Positions 1 to 9,939 of a DNA stretch of 64,000 nt are shown here, piece after piece; positions within the stretch are counted from its first letter, which is position 1; each line of letters begins with the position of its first letter. Where the stretch lies: positions 102,629 through 166,628 of the forward strand of contig NZ_JAFMVC010000010.1 in assembly GCF_025499605.1 (NCBI RefSeq), read 5' to 3'. The notes beneath the pieces are model-generated. The model was not told the DNA's origin, did no database searches, and saw nothing but the letters and a program-made list of their open reading frames with translations. Source of the DNA: Carboxylicivirga litoralis. GTDB taxonomy: Bacteria; Bacteroidota; Bacteroidia; Bacteroidales; Marinilabiliaceae. The position numbers were made by a program, and so were the translations under genes.

Positions 1-8
1 TATAAAAT

Positions 9-81
9 ACGGGTGTAGCTCAGTTGGTAGAGCACTGGTCTCCAAAACCAGGTGTCGGGCGTTCGAGTCGCTCCTCCCGTG
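9..81 (+). tRNA. tRNA-Trp (CCA)
   Basis: Full cloverleaf by eye. The acceptor stem at 9-15 pairs with 74-80, with one T:T mismatch. The D stem is GCTC/GAGC. The anticodon stem CTGGT/ACCAG encloses loop CTCCAAA, giving anticodon CCA. The T stem GGGCG/CGCTC encloses TTCGAGT. The discriminator base is G, as expected for tRNA-Trp. The 3' CCA is not encoded. A tRNA-Ser follows 85 bases downstream on the same strand. Confidence 0.95.
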
Positions 82-166
82 CAACTTTATCCTGACTTTG
101 GTCGGGATTTTTTGTTTAAAGTCCTGAGCTTTATGATATCAATAAAGTTTCTATCTTTATGCAACT

Positions 167-256
<90 letters not shown>

Positions 257-261
257 CTTCC

Positions 262-295
262 AAAAAAAAGCCATGCAACAAAATTGTTACATGGC
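262..295 (-). terminator. Rho-independent terminator of the PUL operon
   Basis: Inverted repeat GCCATG-c-AACAA / TTGTT-a-CATGGC at 270-295. Read on the minus strand it is followed by eight T (A run at 262-269). It lies 32 bases after the GH97 stop and also separates the PUL from the tRNA-Ser gene. Confidence 0.85.
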
Positions 296-326
296 ACATG
301 AAAATCTGATAATTATAATTGAGAAT

Positions 327-2372
327 CTATTGCTGTAGCGGACTTAGTCTTATTGCTACTCCTCCTCCTTTAGCAAGGTTTATTTTTAGCTTTCCGGTAT
401 TATCTACCTGCTTATTTTCAATGATTATCGGATAAGGATTTGTTTTATAATCCGCCCCTTTCCCATCGCGGTATATTTCGGCCGTATATTGTTTTGCTTC
501 ATCCAGGAATGATAAATCAACAGATAATTGTCGTTCATTTTCATCGCTTATCGCTCCTACATACCAGTCTTCTGAATCCCAATCTTTACGGGCGGTTATA
601 ACATAATCACCGATAACCGCATCCAACACTTTTGTATTGCTCCAGATGGCTGGCACTTGTTTAACAAACTCAAAGGCCGGTTTCCCAATATAGTTTTCGG
701 GCAAATCAGACGCCATCTGCTGAGGACTAAAAATAATGACATACATGGCCAATTGCTTTGCCAGAGTGGTTTGTACCTTGGCATTATTTGGCGTTTGATA
801 GTCAAAATCGAAGGTTCCCGGTGTGAAATCAAAAGGTCCGGCTAACATCCTGGTGAAAGGCATAATGGTAGTATGCTCGGGTGTATTACCACCATCGGCC
901 GACCAGGCATCATATTCCTGCCCTCTTGCACCTTCCTGTGTCATTAAATTCGGATACGTGCGTTGAAGACCTGTGCCTTTAACCGGCTCGTGGTTATCAA
1001 TCATGATCTGATATCTGGCAGCTGTTTCAATAACTTTACGGTAATGACGAACACCAAACTGACTATCGTGCCATTCTTTGCCATCTAAATATTTGTTGAC
1101 ATATCCCGTTTTAACCGCATTGACGCCATTTTTATGATACAATTTAAAGGCATCCTCCATTTGTGCTTCGTAGTTGCTTACCGCACCCGCTGTTTCGTGA
1201 TGCCCGATTAAGCGCACATTTTTTGAGGCGGCATATCGACACACCTCCTCCAGGTCAAAATCGGGATAAGCTTTTGTAAAACTGAAATTTTCACCATTGG
1301 AAGCCCAATCGCCATCCCATCCATAATTCCAGCCCTCAACTAATACGCCATCAAAACCATTTTCGTTGGCAAAATCAATATATCTTTTGGTATTTTCGGT
1401 TGTTGCACCGTGTTTAGGCCCCTGTCCCCAGGTATATTTTTCCAGATGCATTCCCCACCAAATTCCAATGTATTTCGATGGCTCAATCCACGATACATCC
1501 TCCAAGACACATGGCTCGTTTAAATTAAGCGTGATGGTGGCGGTGGCAACATCACCCGGATTATCGCCGATGATAACGGTGCGCCAGGGCGATGTAAATG
1601 GCGTTTGTGCATACACCTTAACACCGTTACTCCATGGCACCAACTCACTGATATATTGTTTTTCAGTTGTTTGGCGCAAAGTCATTGATGCGAAGTCGGT
1701 CAGGTTAGCCTCATGAATGGCAAAAAAAGTACCATCGTTGGTTTCAAACGTGGCCGGCGTATTGATTGTATCTGTTTCTCCAATTTTATTTTTTCGATAA
1801 TAGCTTTCGTAGTAACTATTCTCCGAATGTACCGGCATCCACCACACATCGTGTTCCTTTGCAAACGTAAACTCGGTGGTTTCATCGGCTATCATGACAC
1901 TGTCCAGTTGTTCTTGTTTCGGAAATTCATAACGAAAACCAACACCATCGTTAAACACTCTGAAAACAATATTCATTAAGCGATTGGCGCCTGATTCTTC
2001 CTGAAGCTTAATCGTTAACTCGCTATGGTTATCCACCACTTCTTTAAACTCACCCCAAGGTTGTTCCCATGTCTGATTTTTTGAATCTCTTTCAACTGCA
2101 ACAATCTTAAAATTCCCTGTTAAGTCATCCTGATCAATCAGTTGGAACCCCATCTTTGAATCCAGCAATAAAGGCTGTTGCGCTTTTTGGATATTGTAAT
2201 AAGGTATTCCCTGCTTTAATTTAAACTCCACTTGCAGGTTGCCATCGGGTGACGTCACCACTTCATTCGGTTTACTGCATGACATCAGGACCACCACTAA
2301 TAACCACAGGCAGGCTATTGTCTTCAAATATTTCACGCATGTTATTTTATCGGTTAATAATAATTTAGTCAT
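327..2372 (-). CDS. GH97 glycoside hydrolase, SusB-like inverting alpha-glucosidase (lipoprotein)
   Basis: Exo-acting alpha-glycosidase of family GH97, probably periplasmic or membrane-anchored, releasing monosaccharide from oligosaccharides imported by the neighbouring SusC/D pair. The chain has an N-terminal beta-sandwich, a TIM barrel and a C-terminal beta-domain, 681 aa in all, usual for the family. By spacing, Glu393 (HHETAG), Glu462 (NHEP), Glu480 (QEGARG) and Glu486 match the catalytic and calcium-binding glutamates of B. thetaiotaomicron SusB. The motif VKTGYV has Gly where retaining GH97 enzymes carry the Asp nucleophile. This favours the inverting, alpha-glucosidase branch (inference from known family pattern). 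The ATG at 2372 overlaps the preceding stop; a GTG at 2336 gives a more typical lipoprotein signal (lipobox LMSC). It is the last gene of the PUL operon. Confidence 0.93.
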   Translation of the reverse strand: MTKLLLTDKITCVKYLKTIACLWLLVVVLMSCSKPNEVVTSPDGNLQVEFKLKQGIPYYNIQKAQQPLLLDSKMGFQLIDQDDLTGNFKIVAVERDSKNQTWEQPWGEFKEVVDNHSELTIKLQEESGANRLMNIVFRVFNDGVGFRYEFPKQEQLDSVMIADETTEFTFAKEHDVWWMPVHSENSYYESYYRKNKIGETDTINTPATFETNDGTFFAIHEANLTDFASMTLRQTTEKQYISELVPWSNGVKVYAQTPFTSPWRTVIIGDNPGDVATATITLNLNEPCVLEDVSWIEPSKYIGIWWGMHLEKYTWGQGPKHGATTENTKRYIDFANENGFDGVLVEGWNYGWDGDWASNGENFSFTKAYPDFDLEEVCRYAASKNVRLIGHHETAGAVSNYEAQMEDAFKLYHKNGVNAVKTGYVNKYLDGKEWHDSQFGVRHYRKVIETAARYQIMIDNHEPVKGTGLQRTYPNLMTQEGARGQEYDAWSADGGNTPEHTTIMPFTRMLAGPFDFTPGTFDFDYQTPNNAKVQTTLAKQLAMYVIIFSPQQMASDLPENYIGKPAFEFVKQVPAIWSNTKVLDAVIGDYVITARKDWDSEDWYVGAISDENERQLSVDLSFLDEAKQYTAEIYRDGKGADYKTNPYPIIIENKQVDNTGKLKINLAKGGGVAIRLSPLQQ

Positions 2373-3615
2373 CCCCCAACTCGTTTAATAGTGATAAAGC
2401 TTTATCTGTTTGCACCGAAACCAGATAGTAAAAAACCTGATCCAGCTTTTTCTGCACAGTAGCATCGCCGCTATACTTTTTTCGATATTGATACAAAGTG
2501 TGGATATCTTCAAAAATGGATTGCTGATCAGTGACACCCGTATAAGCCTTTATTTTCTCAATAAAGCTATAACCGAATTCATCAGTGGGTTCAAACATGG
2601 TTCCTTCGCCAAAGTCATTCCAGGTAATTAATTGCAGATAATCAACATCGGCATCAAGCGCCAAATCTAATGTTTCATCCAGCGTTGCACCATTTTGATG
2701 ATCGATTGTCCAGCCAATTTCGGATCCCCATCCACCTTCTTCGTAAAAATCATGAAAGCCTGGATAGGCAGAACCCATGGCTACATTTAACTGCGAATAT
2801 CTGTTGGTATAAAAATCGCTTAAATGGTCATTATCTTGGTAAACCCAGGCATACTCGCCATCGGCATTATCACCTGCATCGGCCGATTCATTCCATAAAG
2901 TCAAGAAAGTTGGCTGCTTGGAAAACACACTAAAAACATTGGTCCAGTTATCAGGACTCTGCAAAGTAATCGGGCCAAAAACCATTAAAAGCGGTTGATT
3001 ATTAATCTGAATGTAAGCATCCTGATTAAAGTGATTTGCCTCTAAATACCGCATATCGGTTTTGGCTGCACTTTCATTGGTAACTGCCATTCCGGCATTT
3101 ACCACTTCAGGCAATGTTCTGTCCTCATAAACAAAGGCATATTTTAAACCAACCTCATCCATTAAATCAATAACAGCCTGCGTATTTTCATCAACAATGG
3201 CATAATCATTTACATCATAGGTACCGTACCAGTCGAACAGCAAGCCATCAATACCAGAATATTTCATTAATAGCAAATGATACTCAATCACATCTTTATC
3301 GCCCGAATGATAGGGGCCAATTAACGGATAATAATGAGACGCTATGTCTCTTTTTCCTTCGACTATGTTGTCTGGATTTTGATTGGCCATGGTCCAATGA
3401 ATACCCCAGGCATTGTTATCACTGCTTTCTTTCGTTTCGAACCAGGTCATATAATGCATGAACACCTCCGTTGAATTGGTCTTTTGTATCGGAACCGGGT
3501 CGAACTTCTCTAACTCATCCGTTTTTGATGGCGAATTGCCATCATCACTTGAGCATCCCAACACCAGCGCTGCAACAACCATTAAGGCCAAATAAACAAT
3601 TCTCATCAAGCTCAT
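2365..3615 (-). CDS. GH71/99-like glycan-associated lipoprotein
   Basis: 416 aa with signal peptide and lipobox LVLGC, so probably surface or periplasmic lipoprotein. The body resembles proteins annotated as glycoside hydrolase family 71/99-like: MHYMTWF near the start, WGIHWTMANQNPDNI, ASHYYPLIGPY, GIDGLLFDWYG, and LQLITWNDFGEGTMFEPT near residue 330. GH99 enzymes are endo-alpha-mannan or mannosidase enzymes and GH71 enzymes are alpha-1,3-glucanases, so the family points to an alpha-linked substrate but does not fix it. Catalytic residues could not be assigned by eye. The C-terminal 60 aa look helical. It sits between SusD and GH97, overlapping the GH97 start by 8 bases, so the two are probably translationally coupled. 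Confidence 0.85.
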   Translation of the reverse strand: MSLMRIVYLALMVVAALVLGCSSDDGNSPSKTDELEKFDPVPIQKTNSTEVFMHYMTWFETKESSDNNAWGIHWTMANQNPDNIVEGKRDIASHYYPLIGPYHSGDKDVIEYHLLLMKYSGIDGLLFDWYGTYDVNDYAIVDENTQAVIDLMDEVGLKYAFVYEDRTLPEVVNAGMAVTNESAAKTDMRYLEANHFNQDAYIQINNQPLLMVFGPITLQSPDNWTNVFSVFSKQPTFLTLWNESADAGDNADGEYAWVYQDNDHLSDFYTNRYSQLNVAMGSAYPGFHDFYEEGGWGSEIGWTIDHQNGATLDETLDLALDADVDYLQLITWNDFGEGTMFEPTDEFGYSFIEKIKAYTGVTDQQSIFEDIHTLYQYRKKYSGDATVQKKLDQVFYYLVSVQTDKALSLLNELGDD

Positions 3616-3671
3616 ATTTTAAATTAATAATCGACCAATCCGGCGCTTTGCCGGACCGGTCGATATGCGAA

Positions 3672-5174
3672 TTAATAACCAGGGTTTTGTTGTAAAGAAG
3701 GATTCTTATCTAATTCGGTTTGAGGAATCGGATAAATGGCAGTATAAGCTTCATTGGCCTCTTTGCTCCACCAGGGTTCAAAATAGGTTCCGAAACGAAT
3801 ATTCACCGTGCGTCGGGTGCCTTCAAAAACAAACTCGCGCAACCACTCATCATCCAGAAAATCCATATCAATGGTTGAAGGTGTTTCAATCCCGGCGCGT
3901 GTACAAATCTGTTCTATAAACGGACGTGCCAAATCAGCTGACCCCAGACGCACATAACATTCAGCCTGCATCATCAAAATCTCGGCATAACGAATTAACA
4001 CCCAGTCATGGTCGCGCTCCCATTGTTCACCTGCTTTTACCTCATATTTATGCAGTCGAACGCCTTCATTGTCTTTGGCATTTTCAAAATCCCCGATTTC
4101 CTCCGTATAAATTAGTGGCTCGCCATTATCCATAATAATCACTGAACCGGTGCCTTTATGAATCTGATCGCCAGCCAACATGCTTTCTTTACGGCGATCG
4201 ATATCTTCAAACATGGAGTAGACACCAGGCTGGGCACAGATACCATTACCACACCAGGGATAATCACCAGTGGATGATACGGTGTATTTATGCTCATAAT
4301 GGAAAGTCATGGAATGAAGGTAATTACCTACAGTACCCTCTTTATGATCGTAAGGGATAACAAAGATATTTTCCTGAGATACCTGATTCTCCGTTAAGAA
4401 GTTCGTGAAATAATCAGGCTCTATAATGTAACCCGTTACTTTTTCACAAGCCTCAATACAGTCCTGCCAACGTGCTTCGCCAATGTAAACTTCAGAATTG
4501 ATGTACAAGCGTGCCAGCATGGCGTTAACCACGTTCTGAGTCATACGACCATAAATCACCTCTTCAGACAGATACGGCAATGACTCCTTAAATTCCTTCT
4601 CAACAAATTCATATACTTCTTTACGAGTGGAATTGGGCAAATTGGCATCAGCACCAAACTCAATGCTTAAAGGTACGTTGCCAAACATATCGAGCAACTG
4701 ATAATAGTAATAGGCTCTTAGTGAACGTAATTCTGCCAGAACCGAGTTTTTAGCTTCTTCACCCATTTCGGCTGATTCGATGGTAAAAATCTTTTCGTTG
4801 ATTTTATTAATGCCTAAGTAACAGTATCTCCATGCACTAAGTAACATGACGTTATCAGACTCCCAGGCATGCTGTTGTGCCTGAATGTATCGACCTCCAT
4901 CTCTCCAGTTGGTTCCCCTTGCCGGTATACACGCCTCATCGGAACTACATTCGTTTAAAAAGAACACATATTCGCACGTTGGGTACGAAATAGAAATGTC
5001 ATCATTGGTGCCACGCAAGGTTGCATAGGCTCCACCTACCAAGGTACTTATCTCGCTTGATGTTTGGCCATAATCTTTTGATTCAACCTGACTATACAGC
5101 GTCTCATCCAGATTGGTGCACGACACGCTAATAAGTACAAGGGCTAAAAAGGCGGCTATAATATTTAGCTTCAT
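3672..5174 (-). CDS. SusD/RagB family outer-membrane glycan-binding lipoprotein
   Basis: 500 aa SusD homologue, the surface lid that captures glycan for the TonB-dependent SusC pore. It has lipoprotein signal MKLNIIAAFLALVLISVSC. SusD landmarks are visible: LRSLRAYYYYQLLDMFGNVPL, the helical TPR-like part (VVNAMLARLYINSEV), DWVLIRYAEILMMQAEC and a C-terminal WREFVFEGTRR-type segment ending YPIPQTELDKNPSLQQNPGY. Length and order are normal for the family. It starts 25 bases after the SusC stop and is followed by the GH71/99-like gene, so it is cotranscribed with both. The ligand cannot be read from the sequence. Confidence 0.96.
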   Translation of the reverse strand: MKLNIIAAFLALVLISVSCTNLDETLYSQVESKDYGQTSSEISTLVGGAYATLRGTNDDISISYPTCEYVFFLNECSSDEACIPARGTNWRDGGRYIQAQQHAWESDNVMLLSAWRYCYLGINKINEKIFTIESAEMGEEAKNSVLAELRSLRAYYYYQLLDMFGNVPLSIEFGADANLPNSTRKEVYEFVEKEFKESLPYLSEEVIYGRMTQNVVNAMLARLYINSEVYIGEARWQDCIEACEKVTGYIIEPDYFTNFLTENQVSQENIFVIPYDHKEGTVGNYLHSMTFHYEHKYTVSSTGDYPWCGNGICAQPGVYSMFEDIDRRKESMLAGDQIHKGTGSVIIMDNGEPLIYTEEIGDFENAKDNEGVRLHKYEVKAGEQWERDHDWVLIRYAEILMMQAECYVRLGSADLARPFIEQICTRAGIETPSTIDMDFLDDEWLREFVFEGTRRTVNIRFGTYFEPWWSKEANEAYTAIYPIPQTELDKNPSLQQNPGY

Positions 5175-5199
5175 AATTTCTGTTTTTAAAAGTTTCGAT

Positions 5200-8142
5200 T
5201 TAGAATGACAGGTTTAATCCAAGTGAGACAGTCATTGGTTTTGGATAGTAATTAAACTTATCGATTCCAGGGGCATCTAAGCCATCAATGCTCACCTCCG
5301 GATCAACACCCGAATAACCAGTTATCACAAAAAGGTTCTCCCCAGTCACATAAACACGTGCGTTTGACAAACCCAATTTCTTAACAGGCAATGTATAGCC
5401 AACTGTTACTGATTGCAGGCGGAAGAATGACGCATCTTCGACCCAATAGCTCGAGTAAGTCGGGTCGTCGTTGATACCAGACGTCAAGAAATCATCGGGC
5501 ACATTATAAGCCGGCAAACGACTCGGATCATTCATAACCATTGCGGTTGCATTCAACACCTTTTGTCCAAACATACCGTAGGTTGCAAATGACGCATCCA
5601 GGTTTTTATAGGTGAAATTCATGCCAAAACCCAAATTCAACTTGGGTTGCATATTACCTAAATCGCTGTCTTCTTCATCGTTGATGAACTTACCATCTTC
5701 ATCCAATCCATGGTTTTGAGGCCCCCAAAATGTACCTAAAGCATAGCCTTCTTTAATGACCTGTGAGTACATGCCCGACATGCCTGGTAAACCATGAAGA
5801 GAACCGCTGTAAATCACGCCATCTGTCTGGAATTGATCATTCGACAGCTTATCAATCTCTTGTTGATTACTTGATAAGTTTAAGTTAGCATCCCACGAAA
5901 AATCACCTCTCGTCATCACATTACCAGTCAAGCTAAATTCAATACCTTTATTGGTCATATCTCCAACATTAGCCAACATGTATGGGTGTGCATATTGTGT
6001 GGTTGGAACCGGGTAAGTATATAATAAGTCGCTGGTTTTTTTCTGATATACTTCAACAGTACCATTAATGCGATTCAATAATGAGAAGTCTAAACCGATG
6101 TTTATCTGTGCTGTTTCTTCCCACTTTAAGTCAGGATTGGCATTTTGCACGGTTCCGAAACCTGACTTCCAGGTATCGCTTACGCCATCGTAATAGCGGT
6201 CGGTTGACACAGCGCCTGTAATTTCCAATGACTTATACTCGCCGATGCCTTCCTGGTTACCGGTAATACCATAACCAACTCGCAATTTAAGGTTATCAAG
6301 CCATCCACGGGTTCCATCCATAAAGCTTTCTTCAGAAATACGCCATGCGAATGAGGCCGATGGGAACGTACCCCATTTATTGTTGGCGCCAAAGCGGCTT
6401 GAGCCATCGCGGCGAACAGTTCCGGTTAGCATATACCTACCAGCATAGCTATAATTCAAACGGCCAAAGAAGGAAATAAGCGTTGCTTCACCTTTGTAAG
6501 AGTAGTTATCATCGGCTCTGAAATCCTGACCGGCAGCCAGGTTATTGTACAAAAACAAGTCCGTATCGAAACCACGACGCTGAGCACCAAAACCCTCATA
6601 CACATTATTCAAATACGAATAACCTGCCATAGCATTAAATCGATGATTTTCAATAGATTTGTCGTAAGTTAGGTAGGTCTCCAACTGCTTATTAACATAC
6701 TCACCAAGTGTTTTCTGAGCATAGCCATTTTCGGTCTGCCCTTCCATCACAGCATAAGTTGGCTTATAAGTATTCCCTTTTGTTGAGTTAAACTCGTACG
6801 AGAGGTTGGTTGATGATTTTAATCCCGGTAATAATTCCAGCTCTACCTTAAAGTAGCTTAATAAGCGATTACGCACATTGCGAACGCTACGATTATTCAT
6901 TATTTCAACAGGGTTCTCATAAATATTACCGCCTACACTGGTGTAATTACCATTTTCATCAGTAACAGGAATAACCGGACTTAGGTTATACGAACGCTCA
7001 AAAATGCGGTAGTCCAATGGTTTCCATTCATCCTGGTTAGCGTTTAAACCTAACTCCAGCTTTAATTTACCATCCAAACCATATTGGTAGGCCGAAATAC
7101 TTGAACTCAGGCGATCTAAACGAGTTGTTTTAACAACACCTTCATTCTCGAAATACGTTAAAGACGCTCTTACGCCGCTATCTTTGCCACCATTGTTAAA
7201 ACTGATGGTATGCGATTGAGAGATGCCTGTTTGTTCCAGTTCCTCTTGCCAATCGGTGTTGCCACCGTAATCGATGGCATTGGTAACATTGTTATCACGC
7301 ACATACTGACGCCATTGATTGGCTGATAACAAATCAAGATGACGAGCCACCTGACTCATAGCCACATACCCCGAATATTCGATACTCTTACCTTTGTTTT
7401 CTCTGTTGGTAGTGATGATAATTACACCGTTCGCACCTCGTGAACCATAAATGGCAGCCGAAGAGGCATCTTTCAAAACATCGATTGATTCAATCTCAGA
7501 AGGTTGAATGGTGTTAATATCCACACCTGGAATACCATCCACCACAACCAGTGGATTATTGCCTGCCGCGATAGATGTTCCTCCACGTAAACGCATGACA
7601 GCTCCTGAAGCCGGATCACCAGAACCTTGAACAACAGCTAATCCCGCCACTTTACCTTGCAACACTTGTTCGGTTGAAGCAATCACTCCCTGGCGCAAAT
7701 CGTCAGATGCGACGGAAGAGATGGCTCCGGTCAAGTCCGACTTTCGCATGGTACCATAACCAACAGCTACAACCACTGCTTCATCTAAAGAAACCATATC
7801 CGATACCATCTGAATAGTTAATGGCAAAGGCGTTGATTCGTTAATCAGGATGTTTTGAGATTTATAGCTGATAAATGAAACAATTAATGTAGCCGGACTT
7901 GGAACATCCAGTATAAAAGTACCATCCATACCTGTGGTGGTACCAATTGCTGAACCTTCAACCAATACCGTAGCACCCGGCAAAGGTTGTCCTGTTTCGT
8001 CATTAATAATACCTGAAACAGATATTGTCGATTGCTGAGCCATTCCTTCATGTGCTAAAAGGTATAAACCAACCACCATCAGGCAGAAGACCTTTAAAAG
8101 GAATTGTGCTTTGTTTTTATATATTTTATTCATTGAATTCAT
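5200..8142 (-). CDS. SusC/RagA family TonB-dependent outer-membrane transporter
   Basis: 980 aa SusC-like importer. After the signal peptide (ending EGMAQ) comes a carboxypeptidase-regulatory-like domain (residues about 40-120, VSGIINDETGQPLPGATVLV). Then follow the plug domain (VVAVGYGTMRKSDLTGAIS, IDVLKDASSAAIYGSRGANGV) and a long beta-barrel ending in a terminal F. It forms the energised pore paired with SusD and imports oligosaccharides to the periplasm. The start could be Met1 or Met4 (8133). The gene is intact with no frameshift, unlike the regulator upstream. There is no sigma/anti-sigma pair next to it, which fits control by the SusR-type regulator. Confidence 0.97.
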   Translation of the reverse strand: MNSMNKIYKNKAQFLLKVFCLMVVGLYLLAHEGMAQQSTISVSGIINDETGQPLPGATVLVEGSAIGTTTGMDGTFILDVPSPATLIVSFISYKSQNILINESTPLPLTIQMVSDMVSLDEAVVVAVGYGTMRKSDLTGAISSVASDDLRQGVIASTEQVLQGKVAGLAVVQGSGDPASGAVMRLRGGTSIAAGNNPLVVVDGIPGVDINTIQPSEIESIDVLKDASSAAIYGSRGANGVIIITTNRENKGKSIEYSGYVAMSQVARHLDLLSANQWRQYVRDNNVTNAIDYGGNTDWQEELEQTGISQSHTISFNNGGKDSGVRASLTYFENEGVVKTTRLDRLSSSISAYQYGLDGKLKLELGLNANQDEWKPLDYRIFERSYNLSPVIPVTDENGNYTSVGGNIYENPVEIMNNRSVRNVRNRLLSYFKVELELLPGLKSSTNLSYEFNSTKGNTYKPTYAVMEGQTENGYAQKTLGEYVNKQLETYLTYDKSIENHRFNAMAGYSYLNNVYEGFGAQRRGFDTDLFLYNNLAAGQDFRADDNYSYKGEATLISFFGRLNYSYAGRYMLTGTVRRDGSSRFGANNKWGTFPSASFAWRISEESFMDGTRGWLDNLKLRVGYGITGNQEGIGEYKSLEITGAVSTDRYYDGVSDTWKSGFGTVQNANPDLKWEETAQINIGLDFSLLNRINGTVEVYQKKTSDLLYTYPVPTTQYAHPYMLANVGDMTNKGIEFSLTGNVMTRGDFSWDANLNLSSNQQEIDKLSNDQFQTDGVIYSGSLHGLPGMSGMYSQVIKEGYALGTFWGPQNHGLDEDGKFINDEEDSDLGNMQPKLNLGFGMNFTYKNLDASFATYGMFGQKVLNATAMVMNDPSRLPAYNVPDDFLTSGINDDPTYSSYWVEDASFFRLQSVTVGYTLPVKKLGLSNARVYVTGENLFVITGYSGVDPEVSIDGLDAPGIDKFNYYPKPMTVSLGLNLSF

Positions 8143-8182
8143 TGTTTCTTATTGTTAGCATTTCGTTTAATGAATCGATCAT

Positions 8183-9268
8183 CTAGTATTGATCAAGCTC
8201 AACAAGCGGGATGTCTGTTTCGGTAATCAAGCGATCATTATTATCAGTAACGACAACATGGATAGAGTTAAGACCTGTTAATCCCTCTAACTCAGTAACT
8301 AAATCAACAAAGCCTTTAATCTCATTTTTATCACCCGAAAACTCACCGCTAATTTCTTTCGAACCGGCTGTAATAATGTAGTGTAAAGTGGTAACGCCTC
8401 TCTCGTTATAGATTCTGCGCATTCCCAAAATGTCTTTCTGACTAATTTTCAATGGAAAAAAACTGAAAACCGGAGGTGGCGGAGGCACTACGTCGGCCGC
8501 TATTAATTTTTGATCCGGAGTAGTGGCTTCCCATTCATTCTTTACAAAAAGGAATGTCATGTTTTCCATCACATAATCTTCAGGAACCGGAAAGTATTCT
8601 TCGGGAATAAGATCCATTTTATAAAAGCCATTACCCATATCTTTCAGTTTGGTCTTTTCCACTACTTCTGGAATCCAAACCTGGTATTGTTGCTCAACCT
8701 CCCAGTCATTTAATCCACTGTGCATGTGCACGCTTGTTGCGCCATCGAATCCATCCACCAGATTGGAATTAAATAAAATACTTAAACCTTCATCAATGGC
8801 AGGTTTTGTGGGATAAGATCTGATCATTTCGTCAGCCGTAAAGAAATCATTAAAAGAAGTAACCGGCACATTGCCTACGCCCGACTGTTTGGAGCCATCC
8901 TTGTTTTTAAGCCTCAACCAAAAGCCAGCACTATTTGCAATATCTTCTGCTGTTACATTAAAATATTCGGTAGGCACTAAATCGAAGCGCCAGATAAAAT
9001 CACCTTCATAGCTTAGTTTAGCAAATTCAGAAGAGTTTTCCCAGTTACCAGCATCTGGTTCAGAAGGCGACCAGATCCAGATATAAACATCTTCGTCTTC
9101 GGCAAAAGTTGTACCGGCTAAATCAAAATACCACGAAACTTGTTCGGTATATTGATAAACGACCGGATAAGACCATATATCAGCAATATCACCTGCCTCT
9201 TCCTGGGCACTCACCCAGACAGGGATAAACAATGCAATTATCAGACAATAAAAATATTTTTTCATATG
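8183..9268 (-). CDS. PUL-associated secreted protein with duplicated beta-domain
   Basis: 361 aa with a cleavable signal peptide (MKKYFYCLIIALFIPVWVSAQ). I start it at Met 9268, because the longer frame to 9334 lacks signal features. Two related segments are visible. The first, about 25-130, contains WRFDLVPTEYFNVTAEDI and FWLRLKNKDGSKQ. The second, about 170-265, contains YKMDLIPEEYFPVPEDYV and TFLFVKNEWEATTPDQK. A third beta-rich region ends the protein. The arrangement recalls SusE/SusF-type or DUF4961-type glycan-binding proteins encoded just before SusC in other PULs; I infer carbohydrate binding. A hairpin lies in the 97-base gap before it. Confidence 0.8.
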   Translation of the reverse strand, partial: HMKKYFYCLIIALFIPVWVSAQEEAGDIADIWSYPVVYQYTEQVSWYFDLAGTTFAEDEDVYIWIWSPSEPDAGNWENSSEFAKLSYEGDFIWRFDLVPTEYFNVTAEDIANSAGFWLRLKNKDGSKQSGVGNVPVTSFNDFFTADEMIRSYPTKPAIDEGLSILFNSNLVDGFDGATSVHMHSGLNDWEVEQQYQVWIPEVVEKTKLKDMGNGFYKMDLIPEEYFPVPEDYVMENMTFLFVKNEWEATTPDQKLIAADVVPPPPPVFSFFPLKISQKDILGMRRIYNERGVTTLHYIITAGSKEISGEFSGDKNEIKGFVDLVTELEGLTGLNSIHVVVTDNNDRLITETDIPLVELDQY

Positions 9269-9311
9269 ATTACGTTTATTTTCAATGTCATATGGAACGA
9301 GCCAACCCTGA

Positions 9312-9331
9312 CATTCTCTGATGCGAGAATG
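9312..9331. repeat. Hairpin in PUL intercistronic gap
   Basis: Perfect inverted repeat CATTCTC-TGATGC-GAGAATG between the DUF5004-like gene stop (9366) and the next start (9268). There is no following T run, so it is not an obvious intrinsic terminator. It could stabilise processed mRNA ends and so set a different level for downstream PUL genes (inference). Confidence 0.5.
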
Positions 9332-9365
9332 CATTCATCCGGCTTGTTTCATAGAACATTTGAAT

Positions 9366-9887
9366 TTAATTAGCCGGTGAAAGGTTAAATACATAAGAAG
9401 CGAAAGCAGTACCGCTGGATGCTCTAACCAATTGTATTTCCATCACATCCTGAGCTCCAGGAATAGAAGTCAATCTCAACTGATCAACAATTTGTGTTTT
9501 GGCGGCATCGGCATAAAGGTTAATCCGCACAGCAGATAAATTTGTGTTCGGATAAGATGAACTTAATGACCAATAACCACTCATTAAGAATAACGCCGGC
9601 ACATCGCCTGTTACCTCAAAGGTGGTTGGCTGATTGGATGCATCAACATTAAACTGAATATTAAAATTCTGGAAGTTAAAAAAGGAAGTTAAAACCTCAT
9701 TATCAGGAGTAATGGCGTTTGATTTGGCATACTCATCCACCAATGTCAACTCGTCTAAACTCCAAGAACCATTTATTTTTTCATATATAGTTATGGGTGC
9801 CACATAACTACCATCATCTGTTTGGTAACATCCCTCAAAAGGAAGCACCAACAAAAACAGCAATACATAAATGCATGTCTTTTTCAT
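9366..9887 (-). CDS. DUF5004-like lipocalin-type lipoprotein
   Basis: 173 aa, first gene of the PUL operon. Signal peptide with a lipobox around PFEGC (residue 20) indicates a lipoprotein. The mature part, with NGSWSLDELTLVDEY, an NFNIQFNVD strand and SGYWSLSSSYPNTN, resembles the small lipocalin-like DUF5004 proteins that sit beside SusC/D in many Bacteroidota PULs. The role is unproven; a surface accessory for glycan capture is plausible. Family assignment is from memory of pattern, not a search. Confidence 0.78.
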   Translation of the reverse strand: MKKTCIYVLLFLLVLPFEGCYQTDDGSYVAPITIYEKINGSWSLDELTLVDEYAKSNAITPDNEVLTSFFNFQNFNIQFNVDASNQPTTFEVTGDVPALFLMSGYWSLSSSYPNTNLSAVRINLYADAAKTQIVDQLRLTSIPGAQDVMEIQLVRASSGTAFASYVFNLSPAN

Positions 9888-9939
9888 AATAAACCTGGAT
9901 TTGTTTTTATTAGTTTCTCGCCGAATTATTCGACACCAA

